Below, piece by piece: positions 9,680 to 18,775 of a stretch of 64,000 nt of DNA (positions are counted from its first letter, which is position 1; each line of letters starts with the position of its first letter). The notes beneath the pieces are model-generated. The model was given only the letters and a program-made list of their open reading frames with translations, had not been told where the DNA came from and searched no databases. The position numbers and the translations under genes were made by a program. Source of the stretch: an uncultured Lachnospiraceae bacterium (GTDB lineage: Bacteria; Bacillota; Clostridia; Lachnospirales; Lachnospiraceae); NCBI GenBank assembly GCA_947570615.1, contig CANOVJ010000003.1:62001-126000 (forward strand). The letters run 5' to 3'.

Positions 9680-11131
9680 ATGAGTACAGACAGATATGCA
9701 AGCCCCCTGTCGGAGCGCTATGCCAGCAGGGAAATGCAGTATATTTTTTCTCCGGATATGAAGTTTAAGACCTGGAGGCGGCTGTGGATCGCCCTGGCGG
9801 AGACGGAGATGGAGCTTGGGCTTTCCCAGAACGGAAAGCCGGTGATCACAAAGGAGCAGATCGATGAGCTCAGGGCCCACGCGGAGGAGATCAACTACGA
9901 GGTGGCCCTTGCCAGGGAGAAGGAGGTGCGCCATGATGTGATGAGTCATGTGTACGCCTACGCTCAGCAGTGCCCGAAGGCGGCGGGGATCATTCATCTG
10001 GGAGCCACGAGCTGCTATGTGGGGGACAATACGGACATCATCGTGATGCGGCAGGCCCTTCTTCTGGTGCGGAAAAAGCTGGTGAACCTCCTGCGGGAGC
10101 TTACCGATTTCGCGCAGAGGTATAAGGCCCAGCCAACGCTTGCCTTCACCCATTTCCAGCCGGCCCAGCCCACCACCGTGGGGAAGCGGGCGACGCTCTG
10201 GATGCAGGAATTTCTCATGGATCTGGAGGATCTCGACTACGTGCTGGGCGGACTTAAGCTCCTGGGATCCAAGGGGACCACGGGAACCCAGGCGTCCTTC
10301 CTGGAGCTGTTCGACGAGGATCAGGAGACCATAGATAAGATCGATCCCATGATCGCCCGGAAAATGGGCTTCGAGGCCTGCTATCCCGTATCAGGCCAGA
10401 CCTATTCCCGGAAGGTGGACACCAGGGTGGCCAATGTGCTGGCGGGGATTGCGGCCAGCGCCCACAAGATGTCCAACGATATCCGGCTGCTGCAGCATCT
10501 GAAGGAGGTGGAGGAGCCCTTCGAGAAAAAACAGATCGGTTCCTCGGCCATGGCCTATAAGAGAAATCCCATGAGAAGCGAGCGGATCGCCTCTCTCTCC
10601 AGGTATGTAATGATCGACGCCCTGAACCCGGCCATCACCTCCGCTACCCAGTGGTTCGAGCGTACGCTGGACGATTCCGCCAACAAGCGCCTGTCCATCC
10701 CCGAGGCTTTCCTTGCGGTGGACGGGATTCTGGATCTGTGCCTGAACGTGGTGGACGGCCTGGTGGTGTACCCGAAGGTGATCGAAAAGCATCTGATGAG
10801 CGAGTTGCCCTTTATGGCCACAGAAAATATCATGATGGACGCGGTGAAGCTCGGGGGCAACCGTCAGGAGCTCCATGAGCGGATCCGGGAGCTGTCCATG
10901 GAGGCCGGCAGAAATGTGAAGGAGAAGGGGCTGGAAAACAATCTTCTCGAGCTGATCGCGGCGGATCCGGCCTTCCCCATGTCCCTGGAGGATTTAAAGA
11001 AGACCATGGAGCCCTCGCGGTATGTGGGCAGAAGCAGTCAGCAGGTGGAGCGGTTCCTCTCCCGGGTGATCGCGCCTGTGCTTGAGGCGAATAAGGAGCT
11101 GCCCGGAGTGGAAGCGCAGATTAACGTATAG
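9680..11131 (+). CDS. purB: adenylosuccinate lyase
   Basis: PurB cleaves SAICAR to AICAR and adenylosuccinate to AMP, releasing fumarate. The 483-residue protein shows the fumarase/aspartase superfamily signature SSAMAYKRNPMRSE (about residues 288-301), the HLGATSCYVGDNTD region and the THFQPAQPTTVGKR motif. It starts at ATG 9680 after GAGGAG (9671-9676). It acts on the product of PurC, encoded immediately upstream, with a PurF-like gene 24 bases downstream, so the three genes form a purine cluster. Confidence 0.95.
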   Translation: MSTDRYASPLSERYASREMQYIFSPDMKFKTWRRLWIALAETEMELGLSQNGKPVITKEQIDELRAHAEEINYEVALAREKEVRHDVMSHVYAYAQQCPKAAGIIHLGATSCYVGDNTDIIVMRQALLLVRKKLVNLLRELTDFAQRYKAQPTLAFTHFQPAQPTTVGKRATLWMQEFLMDLEDLDYVLGGLKLLGSKGTTGTQASFLELFDEDQETIDKIDPMIARKMGFEACYPVSGQTYSRKVDTRVANVLAGIAASAHKMSNDIRLLQHLKEVEEPFEKKQIGSSAMAYKRNPMRSERIASLSRYVMIDALNPAITSATQWFERTLDDSANKRLSIPEAFLAVDGILDLCLNVVDGLVVYPKVIEKHLMSELPFMATENIMMDAVKLGGNRQELHERIRELSMEAGRNVKEKGLENNLLELIAADPAFPMSLEDLKKTMEPSRYVGRSSQQVERFLSRVIAPVLEANKELPGVEAQINV

Positions 11132-11155
11132 AGAGTGTGGCACAGGAGGTAGAAG

Positions 11156-12562
11156 ATGGGCGGTTTTTTCGGAGCTGCATTAAAAAAGGATTGTGTGTTT
11201 GACGTTTTTTTCGGGACGGATTATCACTCCCACCTTGGAACCAGGAGGGCGGGGATGGCGGTATACAGCGAGAAGTCGGGCTTTGACCGGGCGATCCACA
11301 ACATCGAGAACGCACCCTTTCGGACCAAATTTGACAAGGATGTAAACAAGATGGAGGGAAATCTGGGGATCGGCTGTATTTCCGATTATGAGCCGCAGCC
11401 GCTCCTGGTGCGTTCCCATCACGGCACCTTTGCCATATCCACGACGGGAAAGATCAACAACATGCAGGAGATCGTGGACAAAATTTTCCACATGGGGCAC
11501 ACTCATTTTCTGGAGATGAGCGGCGGGGATATCAATCCCACAGAGCTGGTGGCAGCCATTATCAACCAGAAGGAGCATCTGATCGAGGGGATCGCCTATG
11601 CCCAGGAGCTGATCGAGGGCTCCATGACCATCCTTTTACTGACACCCAGGGGGATTTATGCGGCCAGGGATAAGATGGGCAGGACGCCGGTCTCCATCGG
11701 CAAAAAGGAGGACGGCTACTGCGTCTGCTTCGAGAGCTTTGCTTATCTGAATCTGGGCTATGTGCAGGAGCGGGAGCTCGGGCCCGGCGAGATCGTTGTG
11801 GTGACCCCGGAGGAGGTACGCACCCTGAAAAATCCCGGAAGCGATATGAAGATCTGTACCTTCCTGTGGGTGTACTATGGATACCCCTCCTCCTCCTACG
11901 AGGGGATCAGCGTGGAGAAGATGCGCTACAACTGCGGCGCGCTCCTGGCCAGGAGGGACAATGTAGCGCCCGATAACGTGGCCGGTGTGCCGGATTCCGG
12001 CACAGCCCATGCGGTGGGCTATTCCAACGAGTCGGGGATTCCCTTTTCCCGTCCCTTCGTAAAGTATACGCCCACCTGGCCCCGTTCCTTTATGCCAACG
12101 ATTCAGAGTAAGAGGAACCTGATCGCCAGGATGAAGCTGATCCCGGTACACGATCTGATCCGGGACAAGAGCCTGCTTCTGATCGACGATTCCATTGTGC
12201 GGGGAACCCAGCTTCGGGAGACCACGGAGTTTCTCTACCAGAGCGGGGCCAGACAGGTGCATATCAGACCCGCCTGCCCGCCTCTTCTGTACGGATGTAA
12301 ATATCTGAACTTTTCCCGTTCCACCTCGGATATGGATCTGATCACCAGAAGGATCATCAGGGAGATGGAGGGTGAGGGGAAGTATGTGAACCTAAGCGCC
12401 TATTCCAATCCGGAGACGCCCCAGTATCAGGAGATGGTGGAGCGGATCCGGGAGCAGCTCAATTTCACGTCCCTGCGATATCACCGTCTGGACGATATGA
12501 TGGATTCGGTGGGGATCGAGAAGGAAAAGCTCTGTACGTATTGCTGGGACGGGAGAGAATAA
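11156..12562 (+). CDS. PurF-like amidophosphoribosyltransferase homologue without the catalytic cysteine
   Basis: A 468-residue homologue of glutamine-PRPP amidotransferase. The C-terminal phosphoribosyltransferase domain is well kept: LLLIDDSIVRGTQLRE is the PRPP-binding loop. The four cysteines that bind the [4Fe-4S] cluster in the Bacillus subtilis enzyme have apparent counterparts (in KICTFLW, LLYGCKYL and the C-terminal CTYC). The N-terminal glutaminase domain begins MGGFFGAALK, so the residue that should be the Cys nucleophile straight after Met is Gly. The strong AGGAGG site (about 11144-11149) leaves little doubt about this start. It may be ammonia-dependent, regulatory, or act on another substrate. 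A conventional purF is presumably elsewhere in the genome. Confidence 0.8.
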   Translation: MGGFFGAALKKDCVFDVFFGTDYHSHLGTRRAGMAVYSEKSGFDRAIHNIENAPFRTKFDKDVNKMEGNLGIGCISDYEPQPLLVRSHHGTFAISTTGKINNMQEIVDKIFHMGHTHFLEMSGGDINPTELVAAIINQKEHLIEGIAYAQELIEGSMTILLLTPRGIYAARDKMGRTPVSIGKKEDGYCVCFESFAYLNLGYVQERELGPGEIVVVTPEEVRTLKNPGSDMKICTFLWVYYGYPSSSYEGISVEKMRYNCGALLARRDNVAPDNVAGVPDSGTAHAVGYSNESGIPFSRPFVKYTPTWPRSFMPTIQSKRNLIARMKLIPVHDLIRDKSLLLIDDSIVRGTQLRETTEFLYQSGARQVHIRPACPPLLYGCKYLNFSRSTSDMDLITRRIIREMEGEGKYVNLSAYSNPETPQYQEMVERIREQLNFTSLRYHRLDDMMDSVGIEKEKLCTYCWDGRE

Positions 12563-12624
12563 AGGGAGACGGATAAAACAGGGGAGCGTACGTCCTGAAA
12601 ACTGCCATTATGATAATAAAGGGG

Positions 12625-12660
12625 ATGTCCGGACAGAAAAAAGAGGTTCTGTCCGGACAT
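12625..12660 (+). terminator. hairpin after the purF-like gene, probable terminator
   Basis: A perfect 14-bp stem (arms 12625-12638 and 12647-12660, starting ATGTCCGGACAGAA) with an 8-base loop lies 62 bases after the purF-like stop. The downstream sequence is only moderately T-rich (CTGAAAAATTTTGCTTTC), so termination may be partial. The stem could alternatively be an operator. Confidence 0.55.
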
Positions 12661-12697
12661 CTGAAAAATTTTGCTTTCTATTTTCAACAGAATGGTG

Positions 12698-12703
12698 TAT
12701 AAT
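12698..12703 (+). promoter_or_regulatory. -10 element of the probable rho promoter
   Basis: A perfect TATAAT (12698-12703) precedes rho by about 115 bases. The -35 is weak (TTTCTA at 12675-12680, 17-base spacing). The resulting leader of about 110 nt is AT-rich (12720-12805), long enough for the autoregulation known for rho leaders, although no defined structure is evident. Confidence 0.45.
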
Positions 12704-12816
12704 GCCTGATGTGAACATTTCCGATAACCAAGTCGCATTAAATTCCCAAAAGAAAATTTTTTTATTGTGGATAGATAATGGATTTTTTTATATAGATAAA
12801 GCGAATGGAGGTTTTT

Positions 12817-14574
12817 ATGAGAGAGAAATACGAGTCGTTGGCGCTTGCGGACCTTAAGGCGATTGCCAGGGCAAGGGGGCTTAAAGGTACGTCGTCGATG
12901 AAGAAGGCGGAGCTGATCGAGCTGATGCTGGCGGAGGACGAGAAGGATAAGGAAGCGGGCAGAAACGCCGGGCAAAAGCCTGCATCCACAGGCGCCCGCA
13001 AAGCGTCCGCCGCAGGAAGCGGAGAGGGCGCTTTGACCGAAAAGGCTTCCTCCGGGAGAGTCTCCTCCAGAGAGGAGGAAAAGAATGCCGGAATGGAAAA
13101 GCCCTCCGAAGGGCAGAGCGAGGGCCGGACAGAGGCAGCCGCAGCGGAGGCAGGCGCAGAGCGGACAGAGAGCAGACCTGCCTGGAGCGGTGCGGAGCGT
13201 CCGGCCAGCCGCGGAGTGCGCAGCGACCGGGGGGAGAGCAGGGCGCCCAGACAGGGGGCCGAGCGTCCGGTCAGAAGCAGTGAACGTAGCGGATACCGAG
13301 CGGAGCGGACAGGGACGGATCAGGCGGAGGGCCGCCTGGACAGGCCGGAACGGGCCGGCGCGGAACGCATGGAATACAGGCCGGAGCGCCCGGAAGGACG
13401 GGTGGAGGAAGGAAGGTCCGAGGAGGAGAGATTCCCCGCAGAGCTGGACAGCGGAATCCCGGCCCACGGTATTCTGGAGGTCATGCCGGATGGCTATGGC
13501 TTTATCCGATGCGAGAATTATCTGCCCGGGGATCACGACGTGTATGTAGCGCCCAGCCAGATCCGCAGATTTGGCCTGAAAACCGGGGATGTGCTGGAGG
13601 GCAACACCCGAATCAGAACCCAGGGGGAGAAATTCGCCGCCCTTTTATATGTAAAATCCATCAACGGCTATCAGCCGGAGGTGGCGGCAAAACGGTGCAA
13701 TTTTGAGGATATGACGCCGATTTTCCCCAACGAGAGGCTCCATCTGGAAATGCCCGGCGCCAGCGTGGCCATGCGGATCATGGATCTGATCAGCCCTGTG
13801 GGTAAGGGCCAGCGCGGTATGATCGTATCCCCTCCCAAGGCAGGAAAGACAACTCTTTTAAAGGACGTGGCCAGGTCGGTGAAGCGCAATGCGCCAGAGG
13901 TGCATCTGATCATCCTTCTGATCGACGAGCGTCCGGAGGAAGTGACGGATATCAAGGAGGCTATCGAGGGGCCCAATGTGGAAGTGATCTACTCCACCTT
14001 TGACGAGCTTCCGGAGCATCACAAGAGGGTGTCCGAGATGGTAATCGAGAGAGGAAAGCGTCTCGTAGAGCACAAAAAGGATGTGATGATCCTGATCGAC
14101 AGCATCACCAGGCTGACCAGGGCCTACAACCAGACGGTACCCCCCAGCGGGCGTACGCTCTCGGGCGGTCTGGATCCCGCGGCATTACATATGCCCAAGC
14201 GGTTTTTCGGCGCGGCCAGGAACATGCGCGGCGGCGGCTCTCTGACCATTCTTGCCACGGCGCTGGTGGATACGGGAAGCAAAATGGACGATGTGGTGTA
14301 CGAGGAATTTAAGGGAACCGGTAACATGGAGCTGGTTCTCGACCGCAAGCTCTCGGAAAGGCGGGTGTTCCCGGCCATCGATATCCCCAAGTCCGGCACC
14401 AGAAGAGAGGATCTGCTGCTTTTGCCCGACGAGCTCGAGGCCATCAACATCATGCGCAAGGCCTTAAACGGCATGAAGTCAGAGGAAGCGGTGGACAAGA
14501 TCCTGGATATGTTCTCCAGAACCAGAAACAATCACGAGTTTGTGAATATGGTGAAAAAAATAAAATGGTTCTAA
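12817..14574 (+). CDS. rho: transcription termination factor Rho, with a long low-complexity insert
   Basis: Rho is the hexameric RNA-dependent ATPase that ends transcription. The start is ATG 12817, after GGAGG at 12807-12810; an in-frame ATG at 12805 overlaps that site. The domain order is a Rho_N helical domain (about 1-45, LADLKAIARARGLKGTSSMKK), a ~160-residue Arg/Glu/Gly/Ala-rich insert, an RNA-binding cold-shock-like domain (about 205-285, GILEVMPDGYGFIR), then a RecA-type ATPase. The ATPase has Walker A SPPKAGKTTLL (about 337-347) and Walker B VMILIDSITRL (about 423-433). At 585 residues it is about 165 longer than E. coli Rho, and the difference is the disordered insert. Insert-bearing Rho proteins are known in several phyla. 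Confidence 0.95.
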   Translation: MREKYESLALADLKAIARARGLKGTSSMKKAELIELMLAEDEKDKEAGRNAGQKPASTGARKASAAGSGEGALTEKASSGRVSSREEEKNAGMEKPSEGQSEGRTEAAAAEAGAERTESRPAWSGAERPASRGVRSDRGESRAPRQGAERPVRSSERSGYRAERTGTDQAEGRLDRPERAGAERMEYRPERPEGRVEEGRSEEERFPAELDSGIPAHGILEVMPDGYGFIRCENYLPGDHDVYVAPSQIRRFGLKTGDVLEGNTRIRTQGEKFAALLYVKSINGYQPEVAAKRCNFEDMTPIFPNERLHLEMPGASVAMRIMDLISPVGKGQRGMIVSPPKAGKTTLLKDVARSVKRNAPEVHLIILLIDERPEEVTDIKEAIEGPNVEVIYSTFDELPEHHKRVSEMVIERGKRLVEHKKDVMILIDSITRLTRAYNQTVPPSGRTLSGGLDPAALHMPKRFFGAARNMRGGGSLTILATALVDTGSKMDDVVYEEFKGTGNMELVLDRKLSERRVFPAIDIPKSGTRREDLLLLPDELEAINIMRKALNGMKSEEAVDKILDMFSRTRNNHEFVNMVKKIKWF

Positions 14575-14581
14575 AAAGGGC

Positions 14582-14610
14582 TTGCATCACAGGATAAGCT
14601 ATGATAAAAT
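14582..14610 (+). promoter_or_regulatory. promoter of rpmE
   Basis: TTGCAT (14582-14587) and TAAAAT (14605-14610) with a 17-base spacer, just after the rho stop codon. It gives a leader of about 60 nt before rpmE. Confidence 0.5.
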
Positions 14611-14676
14611 ATAGGCGTTGTTCTGGGAAAGAATTTTCGGAAATCATTAATAAAGTTCAAATAGAGAGGTGATAGT

Positions 14677-14883
14677 ATGAGAAAAGGAATCCATCCTGAG
14701 TTTTATCAGGCAACCGTAACCTGCAACTGCGGCAATACGTTCGTGACAGGCTCCACCAAAAAGGACATTCACGTCGAGGTCTGCTCCAAATGCCATTCAT
14801 TCTACACAGGCCAGCAGAAAGCGGCCAGGGCCGATGGACGAATCGATAAGTTCAACCGCAAGTACGGCGTAGAAAGCAAATAA
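14677..14883 (+). CDS. rpmE: 50S ribosomal protein L31
   Basis: A 68-residue protein, normal L31 length. It carries the zinc-binding type pattern with CNCG near residue 13 and [12 protein letters not shown] near residue 37, and starts MRKGIHPEF, the usual L31 opening. An AGAGGTGA site precedes the ATG. Rho followed by rpmE is a common Firmicute gene order. Its own promoter (14582-14610) and terminator (14895-14930) make it a separate unit. Confidence 0.97.
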   Translation: MRKGIHPEFYQATVTCNCGNTFVTGSTKKDIHVEVCSKCHSFYTGQQKAARADGRIDKFNRKYGVESK

Positions 14884-14894
14884 GTAGTGCAAAA

Positions 14895-14930
14895 AAGGTT
14901 GGGATGCTGCATCTCAACCTTATTTTATCA
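14895..14930 (+). terminator. intrinsic terminator of rpmE
   Basis: A 12-bp stem (AAGGTTGGGATG at 14895-14906 with CATCTCAACCTT at 14910-14921, one G-U pair) with a 3-base loop, followed by TATTTTAT. Confidence 0.85.
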
Positions 14931-14982
14931 ATAAGCTGACTCGCAAAGTCCCGTACTTCTGACGGGCAAACGGGAGAATTCT

Positions 14983-15960
14983 ATGAGAAGAAAAAGAAGA
15001 AGGGGCGGTTCATCGGGGATCGGCGGACAGGCCGTCCTGGAAGGCGTCATGATGAAAAATAAGGACGACTACGCGGTAGCCGTCAGGAAGCCGAACGGAG
15101 AGATCGAGGTGGAGGTGGATGTGTTCCGGGGATACATGCACGAGAGCCGCCTGAGGAAAGCGCCTTTTATCAGGGGCGTATTCAATTTTATCGATTCGCT
15201 GCGCCTTGGTATGCGTACGCTCAATTTTTCCGCTTCCTTTTATGAGGAGGAGGACGCCGGAGAAACCGGGCTGGATCGGGCGCTGAATAAGGTTTCCGGC
15301 GGCAGGGGCGAGAGTATCCTGATGGGGATTACCACAGCCTTTTCCATTGTGCTGGCGGTGGGAATCTTTATTTTATTACCCTATTTCCTTTCCTCCCTGC
15401 TCTCGGAATATGTGAGAAATGATTCCCTTCTGGCGATTCTGGAAGGGGCGATCCGGATTCTGATCTTCTTCCTCTATGTGCTGGGGATCGGGATGATGAA
15501 GGATATCCGCAGGCTCTATCAGTACCACGGCGCGGAGCATAAATGTATCAACTGTATCGAGAAGGGCCGGCCCCTTACGGTAAAAAATGTCATGAGAAGC
15601 TCCCGGTATCATAAGCGGTGCGGAACCAGCTTCATGTTTTTCGTGATGTTTGTGAGTATCATACTCTTTTTCTTTATCCGGGTGCCTGATCCCGTGATGA
15701 AGGTGGCGGTGCGGATCCTGCTGATTCCTGTGATCGCGGGTATTTCCTACGAGATCATCCGCCTGGCGGGAAGGAGCAACAATATTCTGATTCAGATCAT
15801 TTCCCTGCCCGGAGCGCTGCTCCAGCGGCTCACCACGAAGGAGCCGGACGAGAGCATGGTGGAGGTGGCCATGAAGTCTGTGGAGGCCGTGTTTGACTGG
15901 GAAGCGTATCTGAGAGAGAATTTCGACTATGAGCCGGAGCAGGCGATTGTGGAGGGATGA
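14983..15960 (+). CDS. DUF1385 family membrane protein (YqhQ-like)
   Basis: A 325-residue protein of the DUF1385 family (B. subtilis YqhQ). Conserved features include IGGQAVLEGVMMKN at the N-terminus and YQYHGAEHKCINCIE in the middle, a His/Cys-rich motif diagnostic of the family. About four hydrophobic segments follow the soluble start (near residues 110-135, 150-165, 215-235 and 245-262). The biochemical function is unknown. It lies between rpmE and prmC, its usual place in Clostridia. Confidence 0.9.
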   Translation: MRRKRRRGGSSGIGGQAVLEGVMMKNKDDYAVAVRKPNGEIEVEVDVFRGYMHESRLRKAPFIRGVFNFIDSLRLGMRTLNFSASFYEEEDAGETGLDRALNKVSGGRGESILMGITTAFSIVLAVGIFILLPYFLSSLLSEYVRNDSLLAILEGAIRILIFFLYVLGIGMMKDIRRLYQYHGAEHKCINCIEKGRPLTVKNVMRSSRYHKRCGTSFMFFVMFVSIILFFFIRVPDPVMKVAVRILLIPVIAGISYEIIRLAGRSNNILIQIISLPGALLQRLTTKEPDESMVEVAMKSVEAVFDWEAYLRENFDYEPEQAIVEG

Positions 15961-15986
15961 TTTAAAGAGAGGCGTCAGGTGGGCAG

Positions 15987-16832
15987 ATGGAATACAGAGC
16001 GCTTTATGAATACGGGGTAAACAGGCTCAGTGAAAGCGGGACAGGGGAAGCCGCCCTGGACGCAAGACTGCTTTTGGAGGAGGTCTGCGGTACGAGCCGC
16101 AGCGACCTTCTGGCGCATGGAGACGAGCCGGTGAAGGAGGAGCATCGCCGGCGCTACCTGGAATGGATCGAAAAGCGCGCAGGCCGGATTCCTCTGCAGC
16201 ATATCCTGGGATATCAGGAGTTTATGGGGCTTCGATTTCGGGTGAACGGGGACGTGCTGATCCCCAGGCAGGATACGGAGACGCTGGTGGAGGAGGTACT
16301 GCGAAAGCTCCATGACGGGATGCGCATTCTGGATCTGTGTACCGGTTCAGGGTGTATTCTTCTGAGCCTGCTGCGGTATTCCAATCACTGTCAGGGCACG
16401 GGCTCCGATCTGTCGGAAAAGGCCCTGGAGGTCGCCAGGGGCAATGCGCGCAGCCTCGGGCTGGAGGCGGAATTTGTACACAGCGATCTGTTTGAGAGGA
16501 TAACGGGGAAATTTGAGATCATCGTATCCAACCCGCCCTATATTCCTGGCGGGGAGATTTCCGGCCTGATGGAGGAGGTAAGGGATCATGATCCCCGTAT
16601 GGCTCTGGACGGCGGGGAGGATGGTCTTTCTTTTTATAAAAAAATTATTTCGCAGGCGAAGGGCTGGCTTTGCCCTGGGGGGGAGCTGTTTTTTGAGATC
16701 GGCTCAGACCAGGGGGAGGCTGTCAGCAGTCTGATGAAACAGGCGCGCTACCGGCAGGTAAAGGTCAGCCAGGATCTGGCGGGGCTGGACCGGGTGGTGT
16801 GCGGCGTTTATGGAGGTGAGAACAGTGTTTGA
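15987..16832 (+). CDS. prmC: peptide chain release factor N5-glutamine methyltransferase
   Basis: PrmC methylates the glutamine of the GGQ motif of release factors using S-adenosylmethionine. The 281-residue protein has SAM motif I ([15 protein letters not shown], about residues 113-127) and the hallmark SNPPYIP (about 178-184), where NPPY binds the target glutamine. It starts 26 bases after the DUF1385 gene and overlaps the 5' end of prfA, so enzyme and substrate are translationally linked. Confidence 0.95.
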   Translation: MEYRALYEYGVNRLSESGTGEAALDARLLLEEVCGTSRSDLLAHGDEPVKEEHRRRYLEWIEKRAGRIPLQHILGYQEFMGLRFRVNGDVLIPRQDTETLVEEVLRKLHDGMRILDLCTGSGCILLSLLRYSNHCQGTGSDLSEKALEVARGNARSLGLEAEFVHSDLFERITGKFEIIVSNPPYIPGGEISGLMEEVRDHDPRMALDGGEDGLSFYKKIISQAKGWLCPGGELFFEIGSDQGEAVSSLMKQARYRQVKVSQDLAGLDRVVCGVYGGENSV

Positions 16833-17904
16833 TAAACTGGAAGATTTACTGATTCGATTTGAGGAGATCATGGGCGAGCTGGGCGAGCCTTCGGTGACCG
16901 CCAACCAGGAACGGTTCCGTAAGCTGATGAAGGAGCAGAGCGATCTGACGCCTATTGTGGAAGCGTATAAGGAGTACAAAAAGTCCGGGCAGGATGTGGC
17001 GGACTCCCTGGCCATGCTGGAGGAGGAGTCCGACGAGGATATGCGTGAAATGTTAAAGGAGGAGCTCTCCGCCGCCAAAAAGAGGGTGGAGGAGTTGGAA
17101 AGCGAGCTCAAAATCCTTCTTCTGCCCAAAGATCCCAACGACGATAAGAACGTGATCGTGGAGATCCGGGCCGGAGCCGGAGGGGATGAGGCCGCGCTTT
17201 TCGCGGCGGAGGTTTATCGTCTCTATGTGCATTATGCGGAGAGCCAGCGCTGGAAGGTGGAGACCATGAACGTGGACGAGATCGGCATCGGCGGTATGAA
17301 GGAGGTCAACTTCATGATCAGCGGCCAGGGGGCTTACTCGAGGCTCAAGTATGAGAGTGGCGTCCACCGGGTACAGCGCGTGCCGGAAACCGAGTCCGGC
17401 GGCCGGATCCATACCTCCACCATCAGTGTGGCGGTGATGCCGGAGGTGGATGAGGATATCGATATTGTGATCGAGGACAGGGATATACGGGTAGACGTGA
17501 TGCGCGCCTCCGGAAACGGCGGGCAGTGTGTAAACACCACGGACTCCGCTGTCCGGCTTACGCATTATCCTACCGGGATCGTGGTGTACAGCCAGACGGA
17601 GAAGTCCCAGCTTCAGAATAAGGCCAAGGCCTTTGCCCTTCTTAAGGCGAAGCTCTATGACATGGAGCAGCAGCAGAGGCATGACGCGGAGGCGGAGCTT
17701 CGCAGAAGCCAGATCGGTACAGGCGACCGCTCGGAGAAGATCCGCACCTACAATTTTCCCCAGGGGCGGGTGACCGATCATCGGATCGGGCTGACGCTCT
17801 ATAAGCTTGACCGGGTGATGAACGGGGATATCCAGGAAATCATCGACGCGTGTATCGCGGCCGACCAGGCGGCGAAGCTGAGCCGGCTCAACGAAGTCGG
17901 ATGA
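16825..17904 (+). CDS. prfA: peptide chain release factor 1
   Basis: RF1 reads UAA and UAG and triggers peptide release. The GGQ motif is in [17 protein letters not shown]. The stop-codon discriminator is PET ([10 protein letters not shown]), matching the PxT tripeptide of RF1 and excluding RF2. The start is GTG 16825, set by GGAGGTGAG at 16812-16820 inside the end of prmC; an in-frame ATG at 16810 overlaps that site. The product is about 359 residues, the normal length. The overlap with prmC (16825-16832) implies coupled translation. Confidence 0.95.
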   Translation: MFDKLEDLLIRFEEIMGELGEPSVTANQERFRKLMKEQSDLTPIVEAYKEYKKSGQDVADSLAMLEEESDEDMREMLKEELSAAKKRVEELESELKILLLPKDPNDDKNVIVEIRAGAGGDEAALFAAEVYRLYVHYAESQRWKVETMNVDEIGIGGMKEVNFMISGQGAYSRLKYESGVHRVQRVPETESGGRIHTSTISVAVMPEVDEDIDIVIEDRDIRVDVMRASGNGGQCVNTTDSAVRLTHYPTGIVVYSQTEKSQLQNKAKAFALLKAKLYDMEQQQRHDAEAELRRSQIGTGDRSEKIRTYNFPQGRVTDHRIGLTLYKLDRVMNGDIQEIIDACIAADQAAKLSRLNEVG

Positions 17905-17964
17905 AGATAAGAAAGGGACTTAAGGCATCCCTGAAAGCATTTTAAGAACAGCACAAAAATACGC

Positions 17965-18717
17965 TCACACAGGCCTGATGGCCCGGGTGGCGAGAAAGCA
18001 GGGAATATTGCGTTCGTGCAGGTTCCCGCTTCCGTTGGTGTCCTCGTAGAGATGCGTCAGGCAAAAGCCGGCCCTGAGCTGTCCGCCCACCTGCTCCTCC
18101 ATGGTGTGGGAGAACTGGATCCCCTGGTTATTTCTGAGAGAATCCTCATAGAGCGCTTTGTCCGTGAGGGGGTTGAAGGGAAGACTGTAGCGGATCTGCG
18201 TCTCGTCGTCGTCAAAGAGGAAGTTGATCCCGTTGTCAAGGCCGCAGAGCAGGATACCGCCCTTTTTCAGAACACGGAAGCATTCCTGAAAAATGGGTTC
18301 CACCTTTTCCACATAGCAGTTTGACACCGGATGGAAAATCAGGTCAAAGCTCTCGTCCTCAAAGGGGAGGCGGCGGGTCATGTCCCCCTGAATGATCTGA
18401 ACCTGATAGCCCTCCCTGCGGGCCAGTTCCCGCTCTCTTTCGCACTGCTGGCCGGAATAATCCAGCACCGTACATTTTGCCCCCAGCGCGCAGAAAACCG
18501 GAATCTGCTGTCCGCCGCCGCTGGCCAGGCCGAGAATCTTTTTTCCTTTCATCTCCCCGAACCAGTCATGGGGAACCGCCCTGGTGGGAGTCAGATAAAC
18601 CTTCCACTCCCCCCTGAGCGCCTGCAGGTATTGCTCGTGGGTGATGGGCACGCCCCACTCCCAGCCGTTCTGGCACCAGTTGTCTATTGTCCCTGCGTTG
18701 ATATCCTGATATCTCAT
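17965..18717 (-). CDS. class I SAM-dependent methyltransferase
   Basis: A 250-residue methyltransferase with SAM-binding motif I ILGLASGGGQQIPVF (about residues 60-74), the acidic residue after strand 2 (CTVLDYS) and DESFDLIFHPVSNCYVE as motif II/post-II. The N-terminal NWCQNGWEWGVPITHEQY is a pattern common to small Firmicute methyltransferases of unknown substrate. An AGGAG precedes the ATG. It is convergent with prfA. The substrate cannot be predicted. Confidence 0.85.
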   Translation of the reverse strand: MRYQDINAGTIDNWCQNGWEWGVPITHEQYLQALRGEWKVYLTPTRAVPHDWFGEMKGKKILGLASGGGQQIPVFCALGAKCTVLDYSGQQCERERELARREGYQVQIIQGDMTRRLPFEDESFDLIFHPVSNCYVEKVEPIFQECFRVLKKGGILLCGLDNGINFLFDDDETQIRYSLPFNPLTDKALYEDSLRNNQGIQFSHTMEEQVGGQLRAGFCLTHLYEDTNGSGNLHERNIPCFLATRAIRPV

Positions 18718-18775
18718 GGATAATTCTCCTTTTCTGATTACAATAAGCTGATCCGTGAAAGGCGACAGAGCCTGG

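Noticed and set aside
9113..10153. A 346-codon minus-strand frame across purC and purB
   Set aside because: It overlaps two unambiguous purine genes and has no protein-like motifs; a codon-composition artefact.
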